Positions 1-7,242 of a stretch of 64,000 nt of DNA are shown here, piece after piece. The number at the start of each line of letters is the position of its first letter. Within the stretch, counting starts at the first letter, position 1. Under the pieces are notes generated by a model that saw nothing but the letters and a program-made list of their open reading frames with translations, ran no database searches and had not been told where the DNA came from. The stretch spans positions 1 to 64,000 of the forward strand of contig CALXQK010000019.1 in NCBI GenBank assembly GCA_944390745.1. The letters run 5' to 3'. The stretch is from an uncultured Duodenibacillus sp. (GTDB lineage: Bacteria > Pseudomonadota > Gammaproteobacteria > Burkholderiales > Burkholderiaceae_F). A program made the position numbers and the translations under genes.

Positions 1-193
1 GGCCCCAGCGGGAGCCGGACTGCTGGCCGGACTTCATCTGGAAGCTGTCGACGTCGTCAACGTTCGCCTGATCCATATCAACATGGGTGTAGTTCAGGCC
101 CATGTCCACAACGCCGTAGAGCGTCACATCAGCAGCGATGGCGGAGCCGGCAAACGCGCCGAGCACGGCGACTGCAGCTAAAGTCTTCTTCAT
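1..193 (-). CDS. Gram-negative porin, N-terminal part (runs off the window)
   Basis: The first 64 codons of an outer-membrane porin are present. The start is MKKTLAAVAVLGAFAGSAIA, a classical signal peptide ending in AIA-A, followed by DVTLYGVVDMGLNYTHVD, which is the first beta strand of the betaproteobacterial porin family (general diffusion trimeric porins). A strong Shine-Dalgarno, GGAGA, lies 7 bases before the ATG at 193. The rest of the gene is outside the window, so substrate preference cannot be judged. The gene is preceded by an unusually structured leader (see the hairpin and G-tract entries), which suggests regulated expression. Confidence 0.85.
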   Translation of the reverse strand, partial: MKKTLAAVAVLGAFAGSAIAADVTLYGVVDMGLNYTHVDMDQANVDDVDSFQMKSGQQSGSRWG

Positions 194-240
194 TTTTTGT
201 TCTCCAAAAATTGACAGAGAGAAGCAAGATCTTTTTTGAT

Positions 241-303
241 CAAAAAACAGCCGGAGTGGATTCGTTGTGAAGACTCTTGCTGATCAAACACAACCTCCGG
301 CTG
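241..303 (-). terminator. Intrinsic terminator-like hairpin in the porin leader
   Basis: Read on the minus strand, CAGCCGGAG (303-295) pairs perfectly with CTCCGGCTG (256-248). Inside it, GTTGTG (294-289, read on minus) pairs with CACAAC (269-264). The stem is followed immediately by six T residues (247-242). It sits between the candidate porin promoter and the porin start codon. It could therefore be an attenuator, or the 3' end of a small RNA of about 80 nt. The T tract is part of the palindrome TTTTTTGATCAAAAAA (232-247). Confidence 0.6.
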
Positions 304-326
304 GTCTCTCCTTGTGAGACGCTCCC

Positions 327-355
327 ATTCTGTCACTGGAATTTTTTGCACTCAA
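327..355 (-). promoter_or_regulatory. Candidate sigma-70 promoter of the porin gene
   Basis: On the minus strand TTGAGT (355-350) and CAGAAT (332-327) are separated by 17 bases. Transcription would start near 320 and give a leader of about 126 nt that includes the terminator-like hairpin. The -10 element is a weak match, so this is a candidate only. Confidence 0.35.
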
Positions 356-382
356 GAAAAACATAAAAGTCAATAGGGAATT

Positions 383-391
383 GGGGGGGGG
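383..391. repeat. Homopolymer of nine G residues upstream of the porin promoter
   Basis: Nine consecutive G residues on the plus strand lie about 190 bp upstream of the porin start codon and just upstream of the candidate -35 box. Tracts of this length are prone to slipped-strand mispairing. Whether it varies here is unknown. Confidence 0.7.
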
Positions 392-445
392 TAACCCTGA
401 GAAACAAAAGGTGACAACTGGCCGTTTTTCGCGGTTTTTGAGACG

Positions 446-481
446 AAAAAAGCCGCCCGGGCGCTGACGCGCGGGCGGCTT
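446..481 (-). terminator. Rho-independent terminator after metK
   Basis: AGCCGCCCG (451-459) and CGGGCGGCT (472-480) form a 9-bp stem. On the minus strand the stem is followed by a run of T residues (plus-strand A run at 446-451). It lies 36 bp past the metK stop, in the right orientation to end metK transcription. Confidence 0.85.
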
Positions 482-516
482 TCCTGCGAAATGATCTGTG
501 TCTGCTGCGACGGGAC

Positions 517-1695
517 CTAAAGCCCGGCCTGTTCACGCAGATCGGCGGCCTTGTCCGTTCTCTCCCAGGTGAACTCCGGCTCCTCGCGGCCGAAGTGGCC
601 GTAGACGGAGGTCTTGGAGTAGATCGGGCGGCGCAGGTCGAGCATCTCGATGATGCCGCCCGGACGCAGGTCGAAGTTGCGGCGCACGAGCTCGGCGATC
701 TTTTCATCGGCGATGACGCCCGTGCCCTGCGTGAGCACCGTGATGTTCATGGGCTCGGCCACGCCGATGGCGTAGGCGACCTGCACCTGGCAGCGGCGGG
801 CAAGGCCGGCCGCGACGATGTTCTTGGCCACGTAGCGGCAGGCATAGGCCGCGGAGCGGTCCACCTTGGTGGGATCCTTGCCCGAGAAGGCGCCGCCGCC
901 GTGCGGGCAGGCGCCGCCGTAGGTGTCGACAATGATCTTGCGGCCGGTGAGGCCGCAGTCTCCCTTGGGGCCGCCTACGACGAAGCGTCCGGTCGGGTTC
1001 ACGAGGAACTTGGTGCCCTTGAGCCATTCGGCGGGCATCACGGGGCGGATGATGTTTTCAATCACGGCCTCGATGAACTCGGGCTTCATCTGCAGCCCGT
1101 CGCTCCACTCGGGGGCGTGCTGCGAGGAGAGCACGATCGTATCGGCTCCGACCGGGCGGCCGTCGACGTAGCGCAGCGTCACCTGGCTCTTGGCGTCCGG
1201 GCGCAGATAGGGCATCAGGCCGTTGCGGCGCACCTCGGACTGGCGCTGCATGAGGCGGTGTGCGTAGTAGATCGCCGCAGGCATGAGCGTGGGGGTTTCG
1301 TCGCAGGCGTAGCCGAACATCAGTCCCTGGTCGCCGGCGCCCTGCGTGAGGGGATCGTGATTGCGCTCATTGACGCCCTGGGCGATGTCGTTGGACTGCT
1401 TGTCGTAGCCCACGAGCACCGAGCAGCCCTTGTGGTCGATGCCGTATTCGGTGTTGTCGTAGCCGATGTCCTTGAGCACATTGCGCGTGAGATCGATGTA
1501 GTCGACCGCGGCGTTGGTGGTGATTTCACCGGCGAGCACGACAAGGCCCGTCGTGCAGAGGGTCTCGGCCGCCACGCGGCTCAGGGGGTCTTCCCGCAGG
1601 CAGGCGTCGAGCACTGCGTCGGAAATCTGGTCGGCAACCTTGTCGGGATGACCTTCGCTCACCGACTCGGAGGTAAAGAGAAAATCGCTGGCCAT
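517..1695 (-). CDS. metK: S-adenosylmethionine synthetase
   Basis: MetK makes S-adenosylmethionine from methionine and ATP in the cytosol. The 392-residue product has the usual family length and starts [19 protein letters not shown], the conserved N-terminal ATP-binding segment (His in GHPDK). The hexapeptide GAGDQG and the P-loop-like [19 protein letters not shown] are present. I chose the ATG at 1695 because AAGGAG lies 9 bases upstream and the homology begins there; the open frame extends 34 codons further without family similarity. The gene is monocistronic, with its own terminator downstream and a roughly 430-bp upstream region in which I recognise no SAM riboswitch. Confidence 0.97.
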   Translation of the reverse strand: MASDFLFTSESVSEGHPDKVADQISDAVLDACLREDPLSRVAAETLCTTGLVVLAGEITTNAAVDYIDLTRNVLKDIGYDNTEYGIDHKGCSVLVGYDKQSNDIAQGVNERNHDPLTQGAGDQGLMFGYACDETPTLMPAAIYYAHRLMQRQSEVRRNGLMPYLRPDAKSQVTLRYVDGRPVGADTIVLSSQHAPEWSDGLQMKPEFIEAVIENIIRPVMPAEWLKGTKFLVNPTGRFVVGGPKGDCGLTGRKIIVDTYGGACPHGGGAFSGKDPTKVDRSAAYACRYVAKNIVAAGLARRCQVQVAYAIGVAEPMNITVLTQGTGVIADEKIAELVRRNFDLRPGGIIEMLDLRRPIYSKTSVYGHFGREEPEFTWERTDKAADLREQAGL

Positions 1696-2125
1696 GGCCA
1701 AGGGCTCCTTCATGGGAACGTAAAAAGTAAGCGCAAAATCCGTCGTCGCCGCCGGAAGGAAACAGTCCGGCCGGGCGTGAGAATTTCGAAAAACCAATCA
1801 GCAGGGGAGAAGGCGTTGTCGACTTTTCCCAGGCTTTCAAAGCGCCTGGAACAACGCAGAAGGGCTCGATGAGGACATCAGGACGGCGAACAAGCGGGCG
1901 TTTTGCAGTCCTGAAGACAATCGGAAGCGACGTCGTGCGGCAGACGCTTTAGCGGTATTTCTTTTTGCAGATGCCGCCCCGCAAGTTGTCTTGTTTAACT
2001 CGGCGGCATTCGTCTTGTTTCAAGGCGCGCATGATACGCCTTTTTGCTTTGTTTTTCCTGAAAACTTTGTTTTTTCAGAAGGGCGCCGCTTGAAGCGGCG
2101 CCCGCCTGCGGCAGGGCGCGCTTTC
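1696..2125. other. Intergenic region between metK and the formate channel gene
   Basis: No gene is supported here. The stretch 1975-2080 is AT-richer than its surroundings and should contain the metK promoter (minus strand); I cannot assign paired -35/-10 boxes. The motif AAACAAGAC occurs twice on the minus strand, about 30 bp apart (around 1990-2025). A perfect 10-bp hairpin, GGGCGCCGCT (2081-2090) with AGCGGCGCCC (2094-2103), lies downstream of the channel gene and may help end its transcript, but it lacks a clear T tract. Confidence 0.5.
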
Positions 2126-3001
2126 TCAGGCCTTTTTCTGTAGCCTGCCGTGCACGACGCTGTAGAGCGCCGCCACGAGGACGGCGCCGCCCACGATGTT
2201 GCCGAGCGTCACCGGAATCAGGTTGTCGACGAAGAAGCTCTCCCAGGTGGCGGTGAGCGGCGCGGCGCCTCCCGCCTCAACGAGGGCCGTGTAGCGGGGA
2301 TCGGTGCCGGTGAGAATGGCCGCGGGGATGAAGAACATGTTGGCCACGCAGTGCTCCATGCCGAGCGCCACGAAGGCCATCGTCGGAAACCAGAGCGCGA
2401 GAATCTTGCCTGCGATCTCCTTTGCGGCATAGGCCGTGTAGACGGCAAGGCACACCAACCAGTTGCAGCCCACGGCGCGCCAGAAGGCCTCCATAAAGCC
2501 CAGCGAGGTCTTCGAGTTGGCAAGCTTGACGAGCGCGTCAGCCCAGGGCATGGTCGAAAGACCCGCGGCCGCGGGCGCCTTGTCAAAGATGAGACCCGTG
2601 GCCCAGACCATGCAGACGGCGACAAAGAGGGCGCCCGCGAAGTTTCCGATCCAGGAGAGCGCGCCCGAGCGCAGGGCGCCGGCAAGCGACACCTCCTTTT
2701 GCAGGCCGCCCGCGGTGAGCGTCATGCAGTTGCCGGTGAAAAGATCGGCCCCGCAGATCACCACGAGAAGCAGCCCGAGCGGAAAGACCGCCGCAAAGAT
2801 GAACTTGCCCATCGATCCCCAGACCTCCCAGGGCAGCGCCAGCCCGCAGCGCACGGCAAGAAATCCGCCGAGGGCGATGTAGGCGCCCGCAAGAAACGCA
2901 AGTGCGGCCGTGGTGCGCAGGCTCTGGCGCGTGCGGCCGATGCCGCCCTCAGCGGCAGCAACAAGCAGGGCGCGGTAGCCCGAGGCGGGTTCAAATGTCA
3001 T
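2126..3001 (-). CDS. focA: Formate/nitrite channel of the FNT family
   Basis: A pentameric inner-membrane channel for formate (and possibly nitrite). The 291 residues contain six hydrophobic segments. Family landmarks are visible: GADLFTGN in the first half, GNFAGALFVA in the middle, and NWLVCLAVYTAYAAKEIAGK followed by GMEHCVANMFFIPAAIL, which carries the conserved channel-gating His of FocA. Similarity to FocA is closer than to NirC, but substrate is not certain from sequence. The start at 3001 is supported by AAGGAG 6 bases upstream; the frame extends further without homology. A formate channel fits with the formate dehydrogenase at the other end of the window. Confidence 0.85.
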   Translation of the reverse strand: MTFEPASGYRALLVAAAEGGIGRTRQSLRTTAALAFLAGAYIALGGFLAVRCGLALPWEVWGSMGKFIFAAVFPLGLLLVVICGADLFTGNCMTLTAGGLQKEVSLAGALRSGALSWIGNFAGALFVAVCMVWATGLIFDKAPAAAGLSTMPWADALVKLANSKTSLGFMEAFWRAVGCNWLVCLAVYTAYAAKEIAGKILALWFPTMAFVALGMEHCVANMFFIPAAILTGTDPRYTALVEAGGAAPLTATWESFFVDNLIPVTLGNIVGGAVLVAALYSVVHGRLQKKA

Positions 3002-3211
3002 GTAGGCTCCTTGGTCAAGATCCGGCGCCGGGGAAAAGGGCGCATCCAAAAAGTCTAGCGAATGCCTGCGCCCGGCGTCCTGCCCCATTGGGCGTAGGAC
3101 AGCGAGTTTTTCGGAGGATGCAGGGCCGGTGAAAAACGGCCGGCAAAGCCGCTACCATGAGCCTGCCGGCCGCATCTGCGGCCGCGCCCTTGATTAATTT
3201 CCTGAAGCGAC

Positions 3212-4039
3212 ATGCCTGAACTGCCTGAAGTTGAAGTCACCCGCATGGGACTTGCGCCCTCGGTGGAGGGGAGACGCATTGAGGACGTGCGGATCCGCAC
3301 GCCTCGGCTGCGAAGCCCTCTGGCCGGTTTGAGGGAGCATCTGTGCGGGCGGATTGTCGAGCGCCTTGAGCGGCGCGGAAAATATCTCATCTGGCGCTGC
3401 CGGGACGAGTGCGCCTGCACGGGCTTTCTGGTGACGCACCTGGGCATGAGCGGCCGCTGGAGAATCTGGCCGCTGCCTGCGCCCGAGCCGGGACCGCACG
3501 ACCATGTGGACCTGGTCTTTTCGGACTGTCTGGTGCGGCTGACGGATGCGCGGCGCTTTGGCGACATGCGCTGGTTTGACGACGATCCCGGCAGGCATCC
3601 CCCGCTGAATGCGCTCGGCCCCGAGCCGCTGGACGCGGCCCTGACGCCCGGGGCGTTTGCCCGGCGGCTGCGCGCGCACAGAGCCCCGGTCAAGGAGGTG
3701 CTGATGGCCGGACGCGTCATTGCCGGCTGCGGCAACATCTATGCCTGCGAGTCGCTGTTTGAGGCGGGCATTCACCCTGCGCGCGCCGCCAGCCGGATTT
3801 CCGAGGCGCGCTGCGAGAGGCTTCTTGCGGCCGTGCGCGCGGTTCTTGAGCGCGCCATTGCCGCCGGAGGCTCGACGCTGCGGGACTTTCACGGCGTCTC
3901 GGGCGAAAACGGCTACTTTGCCCTTGAGGCCGGCGTCTATGGCCGCGAGGGGCGTCCCTGCCCGCGTTGCGGCGCACCCATTGCCCGCATCGTGCAGGCC
4001 GGCCGCAGCACGTACTACTGTCCGCACTGCCAGCGGTAG
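3212..4039 (+). CDS. mutM: Formamidopyrimidine-DNA glycosylase
   Basis: MutM removes 8-oxoguanine and formamidopyrimidines from DNA and nicks the abasic site. The 275-residue product begins MPELPEVEVTR, so the catalytic N-terminal Pro and the following Glu become exposed after Met removal. A helix-two-turn-helix region (GCGNIYACESLFEAGIHP) is near residues 170-190. The C-terminal zinc finger is intact: CPRCGAP then YYCPHCQR. It is followed after about 65 bp by mutY, so two enzymes of the 8-oxoguanine (GO) repair system are side by side. Confidence 0.97.
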   Translation: MPELPEVEVTRMGLAPSVEGRRIEDVRIRTPRLRSPLAGLREHLCGRIVERLERRGKYLIWRCRDECACTGFLVTHLGMSGRWRIWPLPAPEPGPHDHVDLVFSDCLVRLTDARRFGDMRWFDDDPGRHPPLNALGPEPLDAALTPGAFARRLRAHRAPVKEVLMAGRVIAGCGNIYACESLFEAGIHPARAASRISEARCERLLAAVRAVLERAIAAGGSTLRDFHGVSGENGYFALEAGVYGREGRPCPRCGAPIARIVQAGRSTYYCPHCQR

Positions 4040-4105
4040 TCCCTTTCAGAGTACCTGCGGCGCCGCCGGCCTTTTCGGCGCGCCGCACCTTCCCAAGCAT
4101 TGACC

Positions 4106-5449
4106 ATGACTGCATCCCGGCAACCCTCCGCAAGGAAGTCTCCGAAGACGCCTGCGGCAGACGCCCGCACGCGGGCGAGGCGCTCGGCGCCCATTCATCT
4201 CACGGGTCTTTGGTGCGAGCGCGCGGCGCACTGCGCGGCGTGCCCGGACAGGGTTCTGGGCGCGTGCCCGGGCGAGGCGGCCTTTGCCCGCGCGCTGGTG
4301 CTCTGGCAGCTTTCAGAGGGCCGCAGCGGCCTGCCCTGGATGGTGCGCGATCCCTACCGCCGGTGGGTGAGCGAAATCATGCTGCAGCAAACGCAGGTCT
4401 CGGTGGTGATCGACTACTACGAGCGCTTCATCGCGCGCTTTCCGAGCGTGCAGGATCTGGCCCGGGCGCCCGAGGCCGAGGTGCTCTCGCTCTGGTCGGG
4501 GCTGGGGTATTACGCGCGGGCCGCAAACCTCATGAAGGCTGCGCGGCGCGTGGCGGCCGAGCTCGGGGGCGTCTTTCCTGAGAAGGCCGGCGGGCTCGCG
4601 CAGCTGCCCGGCGTGGGCGAGAGCACGGCCGCGGCCGTGGCGAGCTTTTGCAGCGGCGAGGCGGCGGCGATCTTTGACGGCAACGTCAAGCGCGTGCTCT
4701 CGCGCGTGGGAATGCTGCAGACGCCCGCGACCTCCGCGGCCGGGACGGCGGCCGTGCGCAGCCTCTCCCAGCGGCTGATGGACAGCCTTTGCTCGGACCC
4801 GGGCGAGGCGGCCGAGGCCGTGCGGGCGCGCAATCTCAAGGCCGCGCCCGGCTGTGAGACGCCCCTTGCGGGCGTGTTCAACCAGGCGATGATGGATCTT
4901 GGGGCGACGCTGTGCACGCTTCGCAATCCCGGCTGCGATCGATGCCCCGTCAGACAGTGGTGCCGGGCCGCGCAGAAGGGGGCGGCCGCTCTCTATCCCG
5001 TCAAAAAGCCCGCCTCGGCAAAAAAGCCGCGCCCGCACATGGAGCTTGCGCTGGCCGTGGTGCGCGACGCCGAAGGCGGCGTGCTTCTGACGGTGCGCCC
5101 GGCTGACGGCATCTGGCCGGGACTTTTGTGTCTGCCGCAGCTTGATCCCCCGGCGGCTTCCGGCTCCCGGCGCGCGCTGCAGCTTCTTGGCGCGATGCCG
5201 CACAAGCTCACGCACCTGGATCTCACGCTGTCGTTTTATGCCGTCAGCAATCCCCCGCAGGGCCTTGCGAGCGCCGCCGCGCCGACGGACGCAGGAGCTT
5301 CATCGCTGCAGCGGATGCAGGCGGGCGCCGCCGGCTATTTCGCCCTTGACGGGGTTGATGGACTGCCGCTTCCCGAACCCGTCAAGCGCTTTCTCAAGAC
5401 GATGAGCCCACGGCAGCGCCGTCGCCCTGGAGCGCACTCTGGGGCTTGA
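4106..5449 (+). CDS. mutY: A/G-specific adenine glycosylase with an extra N-terminal Cys cluster
   Basis: MutY excises adenine mispaired with 8-oxoguanine. Seen: EIMLQQTQV (catalytic Glu90), LPGVGESTAAAVASF (helix-hairpin-helix), FDGNVKRVLSR (catalytic Asp), the [4Fe-4S] pattern C-x6-C-x2-C-x5-C ending in WC, and a C-terminal NUDIX-like 8-oxoG recognition domain with GIWPGLLCLPQ. At 447 residues it is longer than the usual 350-380. About 60 extra N-terminal residues include four cysteines (C37-x5-C43-x2-C46-x7-C54). I use the ATG at 4106; a TTG two codons earlier is also possible. The 3' end overlaps the convergent rapZ gene by 56 bp. Confidence 0.93.
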   Translation: MTASRQPSARKSPKTPAADARTRARRSAPIHLTGLWCERAAHCAACPDRVLGACPGEAAFARALVLWQLSEGRSGLPWMVRDPYRRWVSEIMLQQTQVSVVIDYYERFIARFPSVQDLARAPEAEVLSLWSGLGYYARAANLMKAARRVAAELGGVFPEKAGGLAQLPGVGESTAAAVASFCSGEAAAIFDGNVKRVLSRVGMLQTPATSAAGTAAVRSLSQRLMDSLCSDPGEAAEAVRARNLKAAPGCETPLAGVFNQAMMDLGATLCTLRNPGCDRCPVRQWCRAAQKGAAALYPVKKPASAKKPRPHMELALAVVRDAEGGVLLTVRPADGIWPGLLCLPQLDPPAASGSRRALQLLGAMPHKLTHLDLTLSFYAVSNPPQGLASAAAPTDAGASSLQRMQAGAAGYFALDGVDGLPLPEPVKRFLKTMSPRQRRRPGAHSGA

Positions 5450-6326
5450 GCAGCCCCTTGCGGGCGAGCTGGCGGTGGCGCACCACGGTCATCATCCGGG
5501 GGCGAAAGAGCGCGGCCAGACGCTCGGCGACGTAGACGCTGCGGTGCTGCCCGCCCGTGCAGCCGATGGCAATCGTGAGATAGTGGCGGTTCTGGGCCTC
5601 ATAGGAGGAGATCCAGCGCGACAGAAAGCCCGCGATGTCGTCGATCATGCGCTGGGCGGTCTCCGAGCGGTTGAGAAACTCCGCCACGGGGGCGTCGAGC
5701 CCGGTGAGGTCGCGCAGCGCGCGGTCGTAGTAGGGGTTGGGGAGATTGCGTACGTCAAAGACGAGGTCGGCCACGACCGGGATGCCGTGCTTGAAGGCGA
5801 AGCTCTCGAAGGCGAGCATCATGTTTGATGTTTCAATCTCGGCAAACTCCTGCACGGCGTCGCGCAGCGTGTTGGGCAGCATCCTCGTGGTGTCGATCAC
5901 AAAGGAGATCTGGGCGACGGGCTCGAGAATCTCGCGCTCGCGGCCGATTGCCTCGGACAGCGACAGGGTGCTGCCGTTGACGATGGTCAGCGGATGCCGG
6001 CGCCGCGTTTCGGAAAAGCGCTGCACGAGCTCGGGGGTCGAGGCGGTGAGGAAAAGCACGCGCACGTCGTAACCCTCGGCCTTGAGGCCCTGGAGCTCCA
6101 GCTGCGCGGCCGAGAGGTTGAGCTGGCTGCGGGCGTCCACGGAAATGGCGATGCGCTCGCAGCCGTGTCCGGAAAGATCCCGGACCACGGAGCTCAGAAA
6201 GTCCGAGGGAAGATTGTCGATGCAGTAGTAGCCGCTGTCCTCGAGCTGGCGGATGGCAATGGATTTGCCGGACCCGGACAAGCCCGTGACGATGATGACC
6301 CGGCCGGCATGCTGAGAGCTGGACAT
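5394..6326 (-). CDS. rapZ: RNase adapter protein RapZ (P-loop nucleotide-binding)
   Basis: RapZ is an ATP/GTP-binding protein that in enterobacteria binds small RNAs GlmZ/GlmY and presents them to RNase E, controlling glucosamine-6-phosphate synthase; its beta-proteobacterial role is less known. Seen: Walker A GLSGSGKS at residues 15-22, CIDNLPSDF, and the C-terminal signature GCTGGQHRSVYVAERLA. Length 310 includes a tail after the conserved HRQL region that overlaps mutY. Start at 6326 is set by homology. The only Shine-Dalgarno-like AGAGG lies in the 3' arm of a 9-bp hairpin just upstream. It follows ptsN on the same strand, but hprK, normally between the two, is missing. Confidence 0.95.
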   Translation of the reverse strand: MSSSQHAGRVIIVTGLSGSGKSIAIRQLEDSGYYCIDNLPSDFLSSVVRDLSGHGCERIAISVDARSQLNLSAAQLELQGLKAEGYDVRVLFLTASTPELVQRFSETRRRHPLTIVNGSTLSLSEAIGREREILEPVAQISFVIDTTRMLPNTLRDAVQEFAEIETSNMMLAFESFAFKHGIPVVADLVFDVRNLPNPYYDRALRDLTGLDAPVAEFLNRSETAQRMIDDIAGFLSRWISSYEAQNRHYLTIAIGCTGGQHRSVYVAERLAALFRPRMMTVVRHRQLARKGLLKPQSALQGDGAAVGSSS

Positions 6327-6335
6327 GGTGTGGGT

Positions 6336-6380
6336 GCCTCTGCCTGAAGTCGGCGTGCGCCAGTGCCCGAAGGCAGAGGC
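6336..6380 (-). promoter_or_regulatory. Hairpin that would bury the rapZ ribosome-binding site
   Basis: On the minus strand GCCTCTGCC (6380-6372) pairs perfectly with GGCAGAGGC (6344-6336), and TCGG/CCGA can extend the stem inside. The 3' arm contains AGAGG, the best Shine-Dalgarno candidate, 10 bases before the rapZ ATG. A translational control element is inference from this layout. Confidence 0.4.
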
Positions 6381-6507
6381 GGTGGTGCCTCCTGGTGTTT
6401 TCACGCGCTGCGGATGCAAGGCGCGCTTGTGGTCGGATTTTCGCACGCAGACAGCCGCTGTGCGCGGCCTAGGCCTTTCGGACGAGGAGGGCTCCGCGAG
6501 GACTGCG

Positions 6508-7041
6508 TCAGGCCTTTTCGGCGTCCGGGGCGTCCGGGGCGTTTCCGGAGGGGGATTTTTCCTCTGCGGCCGCGGATTCGGCCTCTGGCGGCTGCCAGGC
6601 GCTGATGAACTCGCAGAGCTCGCGGGGCGTGGCAAGGGTCAGCAGCTGCTGCTTGACGGCGCGGTCCTTGAGAAGTTCGGAAATTTCGCTCAGAACGACA
6701 AGATACTGCTCGGGGTCGCTCTCGGGGATGAGCACCGAGAAGAAGAGCCGGGCGCGGCGGTTGTCGGGCGTGTCGAAGGCAATCGACTCGCGCGTGCGCA
6801 GAATCGCGATCACCAGGCCGTCGAGTCCCTTGATGCGGCCGTGCGGGATGGCAACGCCCGCACCAAGGCAGGTGCTGCCGAGCCGTTCGCGGGCGTTGAG
6901 CGCATCAAAGGCGGTCTGATGACTGACGCCCGCGCAGTGCTCGAAAATGTGCGAGATTTCCTCAAAGGCCCGCTTGCGGCTTGTGATGTCGCTGTCGAGT
7001 TCAATGCAGTCGAGAGTCAGTAGTGGGGCGATGTGGTTCAT
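6508..7041 (-). CDS. ptsN: Nitrogen-PTS EIIA component
   Basis: EIIA-Ntr is the phosphoacceptor end of the nitrogen phosphotransferase chain (EI-Ntr, NPr, EIIA-Ntr), used for regulation and not for sugar uptake. The 177-residue protein starts MNHIAPLLTLDCIELDSD. The active-site His is in GVAIPHGR near residue 68, preceded by RERLGSTCLG. The last 25 residues (rich in Ala, Glu, Pro) extend past the usual end. It lies downstream of rpoN, 200 bp away. In many relatives hpf sits between rpoN and ptsN; I see no coding frame for it here. Confidence 0.95.
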   Translation of the reverse strand: MNHIAPLLTLDCIELDSDITSRKRAFEEISHIFEHCAGVSHQTAFDALNARERLGSTCLGAGVAIPHGRIKGLDGLVIAILRTRESIAFDTPDNRRARLFFSVLIPESDPEQYLVVLSEISELLKDRAVKQQLLTLATPRELCEFISAWQPPEAESAAAEEKSPSGNAPDAPDAEKA

Positions 7042-7242
7042 GTTGGTCAGGGCCGGCGCAGCGGCAACGGGTCCGCGGGTCTTGTGCGGACCGCAAGGCT
7101 GCCGCGGGGCGGCGAAAGTTTAGGTCGGCTCGGCGCGGTTTTCCGCAAGGGGAGTCCCGAAGAAAAGGGAGGGGGCGCGCTGAGCCGTTCGCACGATAGC
7201 ACAATCGGCCCGGGGCGGGCGCGGCGCCGGCCCGCCAGTTCG

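Noticed and set aside
595-1872. Long plus-strand open frame opposite metK (and similar long antisense frames opposite ychF, napA, dmsA, bcsA and others)
   Set aside because: These are mirror frames caused by high GC at third positions. Their translations are low-complexity and rich in Ala, Arg, Gly, His, with no family similarity, while the opposite strand has conserved genes.
1696-2080. Possible SAM riboswitch upstream of metK
   Set aside because: I looked for the conserved cores of known SAM-sensing RNAs and recognised none; a covariance-model search would be needed to be sure.
6327-6507. Truncated hprK between ptsN and rapZ
   Set aside because: The 181 bp contain no Walker-type motif or HprK signature in any frame.
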